A DNA stretch of 5,401 nucleotides from an uncultured Desulfobacterales bacterium. GTDB lineage: Bacteria > Desulfobacterota > Desulfobacteria > Desulfobacterales > G020354645. The position numbers and the translations under genes are program-made. The notes beneath the pieces were generated by a model. The model did not search any database, was not told where the DNA came from, and saw only the letters and a program-made list of their open reading frames with translations. Where the stretch lies: the NCBI GenBank assembly GCA_947259865.1, contig CAMYNZ010000265.1, forward strand, positions 1 through 5,401, in the 5' to 3' direction. Of this stretch, positions 1 to 5,401 are shown one piece after another (the first letter of the stretch is position 1; each line of letters starts with the position of its first letter).

Positions 1-588
1 GTCACCGCGCCGGGCCGGCTCAACGATCCGAGAAAGGGACTGAAGTACCTGTTCGAGGCGCTCAGGCAGCTTTCCCCTTCGCTCGACTTCAAGTGCGTTG
101 TCCTGGGACATGGGGACATCGAAGCCTACCGGGAATATCTGGACGACGAGCGCCTTCGGGGCCGCGTCGAGTTCCCGGGTTTCGTCGATCTCGATGTCAA
201 AAGGAAGCTGATGGCGGCGGCGGACCTCTTCGTCCTGCCGTCGACGCTCGAGGGTTGCCCAATCAGCTTGCTGGAGGCGATGGCGGCGGGACGGCCGGTG
301 GTGGCAAGCGGAGTGGGCGGCATTCCGGAGGTCATCAGATCCGCCAGGCACGGAACGCTCGTGCCCGCCAAAGATCCCTCGGCGCTGGCGGGAGCGATTC
401 AGGACCTTGCGACGAATGACGGGCGGCGAAACGAAATCGGCGAATATAACCGGGCCTTCGCGAAGGCGGAACTATCCTGGACGCATGTCGCCGAGCGTAC
501 GGTTGCGGTCTACGAGGCCGCGGTCGGAAGGTCGGGCAATGACTATCACAGCCGCCGGAAGACTCGAGTCGAAGGCGGAGGCGGCTGA
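1..588 (+). CDS. GT4 glycosyltransferase, C-terminal part (5' end outside window)
   Basis: The frame is open from base 1 and gives 195 residues ending at TGA 586-588; the start lies left of the window. It is the nucleotide-sugar-binding C-terminal half of a GT-B fold glycosyltransferase (Glycos_transf_1, GT4). Visible hallmarks are GRLNDPRKGL at residues 5-14, whose Arg and Lys match the phosphate-contacting pair of the family, VVLGHGD at 33-39, and LPSTLEGCPISLLEAMAAGRPVVAS at about 79-103, which contains the EX7E motif (E84 and E92), then GGIPEV. It probably transfers a sugar from a nucleotide donor to a lipid-linked or growing glycan at the cytoplasmic face of the membrane; donor and linkage cannot be read. 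Recognisable family sequence ends near residue 175, and the last 20 residues (Arg- and Gly-rich) look unconserved and overlap another frame that starts at 539. Base composition is far more GC-rich than in all later genes. Confidence 0.93.
   Translation, partial: VTAPGRLNDPRKGLKYLFEALRQLSPSLDFKCVVLGHGDIEAYREYLDDERLRGRVEFPGFVDLDVKRKLMAAADLFVLPSTLEGCPISLLEAMAAGRPVVASGVGGIPEVIRSARHGTLVPAKDPSALAGAIQDLATNDGRRNEIGEYNRAFAKAELSWTHVAERTVAVYEAAVGRSGNDYHSRRKTRVEGGGG
526..531 (+). promoter_or_regulatory. Ribosome binding site for the truncated frame at 539
   Basis: GGAAGG lies seven bases upstream of ATG 539, inside the end of the preceding glycosyltransferase gene. It is one of the two best Shine-Dalgarno matches in the window. 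It supports the idea that a real gene once began at 539, translated directly after or coupled to the glycosyltransferase. Confidence 0.5.
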
Positions 589-682
589 AATCACCATAGA
601 CCACATCGTCTTTGGTCCCCTCCCGAATTGCTGGATTCGAATACGGGTTTTTCCGACTTCAGTGCCTTACGCACAGTATTGA
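539..682 (+). pseudogene. Truncated 5' end of an unidentified gene at the composition boundary
   Basis: ATG 539 opens a 47-codon frame, beginning MTITAAGRLESKAEAAEITI, that ends at TGA 680-682. It overlaps the last 50 bases of the glycosyltransferase gene in another frame. The GGAAGG site seven bases upstream is well placed. In the first 28 codons 19 end in G or C, as expected for a gene of the GC-rich left flank; beyond about base 620 this bias is lost and the sequence turns AT-rich. The simplest reading is the intact beginning of the next gene of the original GC-rich cluster, cut by a recombination junction near 610-680. It is too short to assign a family. Alternatives are a complete small protein of 47 residues, or a chance open frame. 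Confidence 0.45.
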
Positions 683-722
683 TGGAGTCGTTAACAAGCG
701 TTTACACGAAATGTTAAGTCAC

Positions 723-1706
723 ATGAGTGAGCAAATGGAAAAAATCTTTATTACCGGAGGGTCCGGATTTATCGGCACCAATTTGGTTCAATATTATCTT
801 GATCGTGGTGTCAGCGTACTGAACTATGACGTCAAACCACCGAGAAACAAATTGCATAACAGTTATTGGCTCCACGCTGATATTCTGGACGCAGATTCAT
901 TGTCGAAAGCCCTAAGGGAATTCAATCCTGATTATATATTTCACCTGGCCGCGAGGACAGATCTCGATGGTGAGTGCATAGAAGACTACGATGAAAATAT
1001 ACAGGGAGTGTCCAATTTGGTTGAGGCTGCGAAAACGGCTTGTGATCCTAAGAGAGTGATTTTCGCTTCATCCATGTACGTCTGTAAGCCTGGTTACCGG
1101 CCAAAAGATGAGTACGATTATTTACCTCATACTGCTTATGGAGAGAGTAAGATCGTAGGGGAAAAAATAGTCAGGGCACAAGCAGGGGATGCATTCCCGT
1201 GGTCAATAGTACGACCCACTTCAATATGGGGGCCTTGGTTCGATGTGCCATACAAAAATTACTTTACGGCGGTAATGAAGGGCTATTATTTTCATCCAAG
1301 AGGGCTGAAAGTGAATCGTTCCTACGGGTTTGTTCTGAATGCCGTGCATTTACTCGTAAAACTAGCCTCGTGCTCCAGGGAAAAGGTTCATTCTAAAACA
1401 TTCTATGTCGCAGACTATGACCCGATTGACCTTAAAAAATGGGGCGTAATGATTCAAGAAGCATCTAATAGTAGAAAAATAACAGAAGCACCCAATGTGG
1501 CCTTTATCGTGGCAGCCAAGTTCGGGGACCTTTTAGAAAGACTTGGTTATTCGAATCCGCCCATGACAACATTTCGCTTCAATAATATGCGAACGAATGT
1601 GCTCTTCGATATGGATGAAGTTGAGTCTTTGTGCGGCGATCTTCCCTATACTACAAGACAAGGCGTCGAATGCACTGTTGGCTGGATGCGCAAGCAAAAT
1701 ACGTAA
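723..1706 (+). CDS. NAD(P)-dependent sugar-nucleotide epimerase/dehydratase (extended SDR)
   Basis: Read from ATG 723 this gives 327 residues, a normal length for extended short-chain dehydrogenases that modify nucleotide sugars. Visible features in order are the Rossmann dinucleotide loop TGGSGFIG at 11-18, an Asp after the second strand (YDVK, 35-38), HLAA at 74-77, the catalytic Ser region ASSMYV at 115-120, the YxxxK active site YGESK (Y139, K143), and RPTSIWGP at 164-171. The substrate is probably an NDP-sugar undergoing 4-epimerisation, 4,6-dehydration or 4-keto reduction; the residues seen do not settle which. The start is uncertain. ATG 735 (MEKIFITGG) fits the usual N-terminus equally well, ATG 711 is possible, and none has a strong ribosome binding site. 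The frame stays open back to TTG 612, but that extension does not resemble the family. Composition is AT-rich compared with the gene to the left. It would supply the sugar used by the neighbouring glycosyltransferases. Confidence 0.9.
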   Translation: MSEQMEKIFITGGSGFIGTNLVQYYLDRGVSVLNYDVKPPRNKLHNSYWLHADILDADSLSKALREFNPDYIFHLAARTDLDGECIEDYDENIQGVSNLVEAAKTACDPKRVIFASSMYVCKPGYRPKDEYDYLPHTAYGESKIVGEKIVRAQAGDAFPWSIVRPTSIWGPWFDVPYKNYFTAVMKGYYFHPRGLKVNRSYGFVLNAVHLLVKLASCSREKVHSKTFYVADYDPIDLKKWGVMIQEASNSRKITEAPNVAFIVAAKFGDLLERLGYSNPPMTTFRFNNMRTNVLFDMDEVESLCGDLPYTTRQGVECTVGWMRKQNT

Positions 1707-2134
1707 TTAGTTCAGTCTAAACAGGTTCTGGCTCTTCGACCGTAAATTGTAGTAGGTTATTTACCAACCGTCGTCCAGGTTTCAGTCATAAAAACGTACG
1801 GCACATCCGATATATCTGCGACAAAAGTCCTACCTGACGTAATCCCTTTTATGGGTCAACTTTTCATGTCGTAAAGTCCACGTCAATGGCGACAATAATC
1901 TTCTTGATCTACACCTGCGACTAACAGAAAAGTTATCGATATCACCCAAACTCACCTGTAAATTGTCGCTCATCTAGGTATTTCGTAGAAAGTGAAGAAT
2001 GCTCTATTGAGAAGGTGCTAAAGTGCCGCGCTCCCAATTCTCGAAGATGAATTCGATCCTTAGAAGTTAACTAGTGAGTTGGAAAACTATCAAATGATAA
2101 ATATAGCTTTCATACCAAATATTCGAGTCAATTG
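1707..2134 (+). other. 428-base intergenic stretch without a supported gene
   Basis: All three forward frames are broken by stops, and the reverse strand offers only short open stretches, the longest noticed being 47 codons at 1830-1973 without a ribosome binding site. No tRNA, insertion-sequence end or terminator with a T-run was seen. Short repeats occur (GTAAATTGT at 1742 and 1958, AAAGTCC at 1824 and 1873, TGACGT at 1835 with its inverse at 1880), but all are near what chance gives. The stretch most likely contains the promoter and untranslated leader of the gene at 2135, and may be decayed coding sequence. Confidence 0.6.
2079..2107 (+). promoter_or_regulatory. Possible sigma-70 promoter for the gene at 2135
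   Basis: TTGGAA (2079-2084) and TATAGC (2102-2107) are separated by 17 bases, each matching four of six consensus positions. Transcription would start near 2114 and leave a leader of about 20 bases before ATG 2135. The match is modest and the region is AT-rich, so a chance hit is quite possible. Confidence 0.22.
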
Positions 2135-3268
2135 ATGAAGGTGCTTCACGTCATAAATTACACGAGTAAGAAGGGAGGAGGCATGCCATATGCTCTTTTG
2201 AACATTATCAAGCTCGAGACAAGTAATTTGTCCTTCGAATCGGACGTCCTTACTCAGGAAACTGAGGATCGTAACCTTGAATTGGAAGCAACTGCGAATA
2301 ACGTATATTACTTCGAGAATAACGGAAGGTTAAAAGGCGTTTCCGACGCAAAACAATGGTTCCGAGAGCATGCTAATGAGTACGATGTTATTCAATTCCA
2401 CGGGCTATGGAATAGATTCACTCTTGATCTTTTCAGGCAAGCATATGTTCTTAAAATAAAATTCAACTTATGGCCACATTGTTCTCTGGATTATCATGAC
2501 CTAAGGAAGAAAAAATTCATCAAACTGCTGGTAGGTTGGTTTTATTTAAGCTGGGTACTAAAGAACGCGAAGTTTACGTTGACTTCTGAGCTTGAAATAA
2601 CAAACTCACGGTTCTTTGTACCATCTCCAATAACACAAATATTACCTTTGCCCATACCGCAAATTGAAGCAGCCAAGGTAAAAAGCAACGATAGTAAGCC
2701 GTTCGAGAGAAGCCCGGAATCATTTTACTTTCTCTTCCTATCAAGATTCGATCCCAAAAAAGGCTTGCAGGATCTCCTGCCGGCTTTTCAAAAACTGGCG
2801 AAGGAAAACCCGACTGTAAAACTGATATTGGCGGGGGCGGACGGTTCGGAATTTAGTAACAGAATGATAGATTCAATTGAATCTGAAATTGATGAGGGAT
2901 CGGTAAAAAATGTCGGATTTTTGGACGATCAGGCAAAAGCGTACGCATTTCAAAACTCAGACTGTTATCTGCTTCCATCATATTATGAGAATTTCGGCAT
3001 ATCCATCGTTGAAGCCTTGCAACATGGACTACCGGCGCTGATAACCAGAAATGTATATATCCATAATGATCTGGATAAACACAATTCGATTTGGCTTACT
3101 GAAACGGGTTCTAAGGCCATATACCAAATGATGAAAAAGATCTTATCGGATAAAGAGGACTACGAAGAAAAGTGCAGAAATGCGGCGGCGTCTGCGAATC
3201 AGTATCTTCCTGAGAAATTGTCCCCGCTTTTTGCCAGATCCTACGCTTTAAATGAAAAATCCTCATAA
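2135..3268 (+). CDS. GT4 family glycosyltransferase
   Basis: From ATG 2135 the product has 377 residues, typical for a complete GT-B glycosyltransferase. The N-terminal domain starts with MKVLHVINYT, followed by a glycine-rich loop GGGMPYA at 14-20 and QFHGLW at 87-92. The C-terminal domain carries FLSRFDPKKGL at 201-211 (R204 and K209 match the family's phosphate-binding pair), LILAGADG at 230-237, and LPSYYENFGISIVEALQHG at 280-298 with an EX7E motif (E285, E293). No signal peptide or membrane helix is evident, so it probably works peripherally at the cytoplasmic side of the inner membrane, adding one sugar to a lipid-linked repeat unit. Donor and acceptor cannot be deduced. The TTG codon just before ATG could also start, but the ATG gives the standard N-terminus; a weak GAG at 2125-2127 sits seven bases upstream. 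This is among the most AT-rich genes here and is isolated by gaps of 428 and 229 bases. Confidence 0.92.
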   Translation: MKVLHVINYTSKKGGGMPYALLNIIKLETSNLSFESDVLTQETEDRNLELEATANNVYYFENNGRLKGVSDAKQWFREHANEYDVIQFHGLWNRFTLDLFRQAYVLKIKFNLWPHCSLDYHDLRKKKFIKLLVGWFYLSWVLKNAKFTLTSELEITNSRFFVPSPITQILPLPIPQIEAAKVKSNDSKPFERSPESFYFLFLSRFDPKKGLQDLLPAFQKLAKENPTVKLILAGADGSEFSNRMIDSIESEIDEGSVKNVGFLDDQAKAYAFQNSDCYLLPSYYENFGISIVEALQHGLPALITRNVYIHNDLDKHNSIWLTETGSKAIYQMMKKILSDKEDYEEKCRNAAASANQYLPEKLSPLFARSYALNEKSS

Positions 3269-3273
3269 CAGGT

Positions 3274-3294
3274 GACGCGGGTCGACTTCGCGTC
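3274..3294 (+). terminator. Stem-loop just after the glycosyltransferase stop codon
   Basis: GACGCG (3274-3279) pairs perfectly with CGCGTC (3289-3294), and two G-U pairs can extend the stem inward, leaving a five-base loop. It begins six bases after stop codon TAA 3266-3268, where a terminator or mRNA-stabilising hairpin would be expected. There is no run of T after it, so it is not a classical intrinsic terminator, and it may be an incidental hairpin in a locally GC-rich patch. Confidence 0.25.
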
Positions 3295-3351
3295 CAAGTC
3301 TCGGGCAACCAGTACGTATTTCCGTTCAGCATCAATTACGTAACAATGAGC

Positions 3352-3357
3352 AAGGAG
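3352..3357 (+). promoter_or_regulatory. Ribosome binding site before an ATA codon
   Basis: AAGGAG is a strong Shine-Dalgarno sequence. Seven bases downstream, at the normal start-codon distance, lies ATA 3365-3367, opening the small frame that runs to 3493. ATA is a rare and inefficient initiator in bacteria, so either the start has mutated from ATG or initiation here is weak. Confidence 0.4.
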
Positions 3358-3364
3358 TCGCACC

Positions 3365-3493
3365 ATAAAGTCGGTAGCTTTAGGTGTGGTAGGTCACGTT
3401 CACTTGGGTGGCAATCAAGAATTTGCTCATTTTATAGATCGCGTTCTTCGTAAAAGTGATTTGAAGGAAGTTGCGTCAGCTAGATTGGCTTAG
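3365..3493 (+). pseudogene. Small open frame (42 codons) with ATA start position; fragment or leader
   Basis: The frame begins at ATA 3365 and ends at TAG 3491-3493, four bases before the ATG of the wcaI-like gene. Its 42 residues begin IKSVALGVVGHVHLGGNQEF, a Gly/Val-rich start, followed by a charged, helix-like tail (RVLRKSDLKEVASA). The residue pattern looks protein-like and the stop is placed as an upstream operon gene would be. An AAGGAG site stands seven bases before the ATA, and an in-frame TGA at 3347-3349 blocks any extension upstream. I do not recognise a family. It could be a decayed gene remnant, a real small protein started from ATA, or a leader whose translation carries ribosomes onto the weakly signposted wcaI-like start. 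A chance frame of this length is also possible. Confidence 0.35.
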
Positions 3494-3497
3494 ACAT

Positions 3498-4745
3498 ATG
3501 AGAATTCTTATTTATGGTATCAACTATAGCCCGGAGTTAACGGGCATCGGAAAGTACACAGGCGAAATGGGTGGTTGGCTTGCTGCTGAGGGCCATGATG
3601 TTCGAGTAGTGACGGCCCCCCCTTATTACCCTGAGTGGCGTGTTCCGGAAGGATACAATAATGCTTATTCACGATCCCGGGAGGGCGATGTCCAGGTTAT
3701 TCGATGCCCATTATATGTCCCGGCTAATCCCTCCGCGTTAACTCGACTTTTACATTTGTTTTCGTTCTCGGCATCATCTGCCTTTCCTGTACTAGGCTCA
3801 TTCTTTTGGAAGCCGGATATTGTTATTCAAGTGGTCCCTACGCTGTTCTGTTCATTGCAAACGTTGTTGCTATCTTGGTTAACAGGGGCGAAGGCAGTCA
3901 TCCATATTCAAGATTATGAAGTTGATGCAATGTTTGAGTTATCAATGGCCAGTGGTGGATTTGTCAAACGTTTTGCCTATTGGGCAGAACGCAAAATTCT
4001 AAATAGATTTGATACGGTCTCAACTATTTCCAAAGGAATGATGAAGCGTGCGGCCGAGAAGGGATTGAACGCCAATAACTTAGTATTTTTTCCTAATTGG
4101 TCTGAACTAGGTCGATTCCGCGATGTGCGGCCAAATTTCGTTCTACTCAGAGAGCTTGGAGTTGACACCCGCAAACAGATTGTTTTGTATTCTGGAAATA
4201 TGGGCGAGAAACAGGGGCTCGACACGGTGCTCCACGCCGCAAAAATGATGGAATCAAATACTGAAATTCACTTTCTAATGGTGGGCGAAGGATCGGCCAA
4301 AGCAAAGTTGGAAGACTTAGCTAGCACTCTTTCCTTAACTAATATCACGTTTTGCCCATTACAACCGTATGCGAAGTTGCCTGAGCTGTTGGCCTCTGCT
4401 GCCTGCCACCTGGTTATTCAAAAGTCTGGTGCGGCAGATGCGGTGCTGCCGTCCAAGTTGACGAATATTTTCGCAGTTGGGGGGAATTCGGTTATTACCG
4501 CGACCAAGGATACGACGTTGGGTGCTTTATGTCTTGAATACGATGGTATTGCAACATTAGTGGACCCGGAGTCAGTCTCTGCTCTACAGGATGGAATTCT
4601 CTCAACACTTGCCATGGCGAAGCCTAACCCTGTTGCGAGACAGTATGCTCAAGATCATCTTGATAAGGACGTGATTCTGAATCGCTTCATGACGGAGATA
4701 GTTCAAAAAGAGGCAAGTGAACAGCCCTCTAGCTCACCTTTGTAG
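3498..4745 (+). CDS. wcaI: WcaI-family glycosyltransferase (GT4)
   Basis: The 415-residue product closely matches the colanic-acid glycosyltransferase WcaI as I know it, in sequence pattern and length (about 407 in E. coli). Family signatures are IYGINYSPELTGIGKYTGEM at 5-24, VVTAPPYYPEW at 37-47, RCPLYVP at 69-75, VVPTLFC at 112-118, HIQDYEVDAM at 136-145, ISKGMM at 177-182, FFPNWSE at 197-203, SGNMGEKQGLD at 232-242, and AADAVLPSKLTNI at 312-324. It is a GT-B enzyme; in colanic acid synthesis WcaI is thought to add fucose to the lipid-linked first sugar. Whether this homolog uses GDP-fucose cannot be read, since family members occur in many other polysaccharide clusters. The start is ATG 3498, because MRILIYGINY is the family N-terminus; in-frame TTG 3471 would add nine unrelated residues. 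No clear ribosome binding site precedes ATG 3498, and the small frame ending at 3493 may couple translation. Confidence 0.93.
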   Translation: MRILIYGINYSPELTGIGKYTGEMGGWLAAEGHDVRVVTAPPYYPEWRVPEGYNNAYSRSREGDVQVIRCPLYVPANPSALTRLLHLFSFSASSAFPVLGSFFWKPDIVIQVVPTLFCSLQTLLLSWLTGAKAVIHIQDYEVDAMFELSMASGGFVKRFAYWAERKILNRFDTVSTISKGMMKRAAEKGLNANNLVFFPNWSELGRFRDVRPNFVLLRELGVDTRKQIVLYSGNMGEKQGLDTVLHAAKMMESNTEIHFLMVGEGSAKAKLEDLASTLSLTNITFCPLQPYAKLPELLASAACHLVIQKSGAADAVLPSKLTNIFAVGGNSVITATKDTTLGALCLEYDGIATLVDPESVSALQDGILSTLAMAKPNPVARQYAQDHLDKDVILNRFMTEIVQKEASEQPSSSPL

Positions 4746-4788
4746 ATATTTGAATTGATAAAGCACATTACTTACCTTAGATAACTAA

Positions 4789-5401
4789 ATGAAAATAGGT
4801 TTTTTTATTACAGCTAGACTAAAGTCAACACGGTTAAAAAGAAAAATCCTGCTCGACCTTGAAGGACGGTCGGTACTTGGTCATGTTATCGAAAGAGCCA
4901 AGCAAGTAGACGGAGTGGATGATGTAGTAGTCTGTACTTCCACAGTTGCTCAAGACCGTCCATTATTGGACGTTTGCAATGAACATGGCTGCTACTATTT
5001 CACTGGTAGTCCAGGTGATGTGTTGAATCGCCTTCTTTCAGCTGCCAAGTTTTTTGAGTGTGACTATCTACTGCTTATAACCGCTGACAATCCTCTTTTT
5101 TCCTTTGAATATGCACAACGTTTGGTCGATGAGATTAAGCGGGATTCAGATGTGGATTATCTTCATATCGATGGCCTTCCCTTGGGTATGGACCCCTATA
5201 TTATTCGCCGCAAGGCGTTCGAAGTGATTGATGCCATAAAAAATGACGGCGAGACAGAGTTTTGGCCGGAATACATCAAGGATCAATCGGTTTTCAAGCA
5301 TAGATCGATCAAAGCCGACCCTGCACATATACGGGACTATCGACTCACGCTGGATTATCAAGAGGATTTCGCGCTTTTTAGGAAAATTTATCAAGAATGC
5401 T
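4789..5401 (+). CDS. SpsF-like cytidylyltransferase family protein (3' end outside window)
   Basis: ATG 4789 opens a frame of 204 codons still open at the right edge. The product belongs to the CTP_transf_3 group, which includes the spore-coat protein SpsF and acylneuraminate or KDO cytidylyltransferases. Evidence: the N-terminal nucleotide-binding segment IGFFITARLKSTRLKRKI at 3-20, with the Arg and Lys residues of the usual RxxSxRLxxK pattern; VVCTST at 47-52; GSPGDVLNRL at 73-82; ITADNPL at 97-103, equivalent to the family's GDCPL metal-binding loop; and DYRLTLDYQEDF at 183-194, matching the RLTvDyeeD motif. Members activate acidic sugars as CMP derivatives, but many SpsF-like proteins in polysaccharide loci are uncharacterised. 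The Asn in place of Cys in the DCP loop argues against assuming a standard CMP-sugar synthetase. It follows the wcaI-like gene by 43 bases and is probably co-transcribed. No strong ribosome binding site is visible before ATG 4789. Confidence 0.88.
   Translation, partial: MKIGFFITARLKSTRLKRKILLDLEGRSVLGHVIERAKQVDGVDDVVVCTSTVAQDRPLLDVCNEHGCYYFTGSPGDVLNRLLSAAKFFECDYLLLITADNPLFSFEYAQRLVDEIKRDSDVDYLHIDGLPLGMDPYIIRRKAFEVIDAIKNDGETEFWPEYIKDQSVFKHRSIKADPAHIRDYRLTLDYQEDFALFRKIYQEC

Noticed and set aside
611..660. tRNA-like T-loop (GGATTCGAATACG) that might mark an integration site at the composition boundary
   Set aside because: No acceptor, D or anticodon stems can be formed around it and there is no CCA end, so it is not a tRNA gene or a recognisable tRNA fragment.
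612..722. N-terminal extension of the epimerase/dehydratase back to TTG 612
   Set aside because: The added 37 residues have no family resemblance, lie across the composition boundary and lack a ribosome site. Family proteins begin a few residues before the TGGSGFIG loop.
1742..1966. Direct repeat GTAAATTGT (1742 and 1958), and a 6-base inverted repeat GTAAAT/ATTTAC at 1742-1764
   Set aside because: A 9-base repeat in about 425 bases has a substantial chance of arising randomly, and the hairpin is short and AT-only apart from one pair. Neither flanks any gene or mobile element.
1830..1973. Minus-strand 47-codon open frame in the long intergenic gap
   Set aside because: It has no ribosome binding site, an in-frame stop directly before the ATG, an Arg-rich unremarkable composition and no recognisable motif. 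Frames of this length are expected by chance.
3111..3335. Minus-strand 74-codon open frame opposite the glycosyltransferase 3' end
   Set aside because: It lies mainly antisense to a well-supported glycosyltransferase and has no ribosome site or protein-family motif, so it is treated as a shadow frame.
4755..4783. TTGATA with 17-base spacing to TAGATA as a promoter for the SpsF-like gene
   Set aside because: The -10 match is poor and would put the transcript start on the ATG itself. Co-transcription from upstream is simpler.

Overview
The window is part of a surface-polysaccharide locus (exopolysaccharide, capsule or O-antigen type) from what looks like a Gram-negative bacterium with a GC-rich chromosome, probably a proteobacterium. 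Every supported gene lies on the + strand. The encoded proteins are three GT4-type glycosyltransferases, one NAD(P)-dependent sugar epimerase/dehydratase and one SpsF-like cytidylyltransferase family protein. No genus can be named from this sequence alone. There are no rRNA genes, tRNA genes, CRISPR arrays or recognisable insertion sequences.

Layout. Bases 1-588 hold the C-terminal half of a GC-rich glycosyltransferase (about 65-70% GC in hand-counted 60-base lines). Overlapping its end, a second GC-rich reading frame starts at 539 behind a good ribosome binding site and stops at 682; it looks like the 5' end of a gene cut off at a recombination junction. GC falls from about 58% to about 42% between roughly 540 and 720, and everything to the right is much more AT-rich (about 33-52% in sampled lines). 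To the right lie the sugar-nucleotide epimerase/dehydratase (723-1706), a 428-base stretch with no supported gene (1707-2134), a GT4 glycosyltransferase (2135-3268), a 229-base interval holding a small odd reading frame (3365-3493), a WcaI-family glycosyltransferase (3498-4745), and an SpsF-like gene (4789-5401) that runs off the right edge.

How the genes fit together. The epimerase/dehydratase and SpsF-like proteins would supply or process nucleotide-activated sugars, and the glycosyltransferases would add sugars to a lipid-linked repeat unit at the cytoplasmic face of the inner membrane. Large gaps, weak ribosome binding sites, the sharp composition change and two gene-fragment-like frames suggest a mosaic locus assembled by horizontal transfer, which is normal for polysaccharide loci. 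I see no clearly new molecular system. The best leads are the truncated frame at the composition boundary and the small frame with an ATA start position just upstream of the wcaI-like gene.
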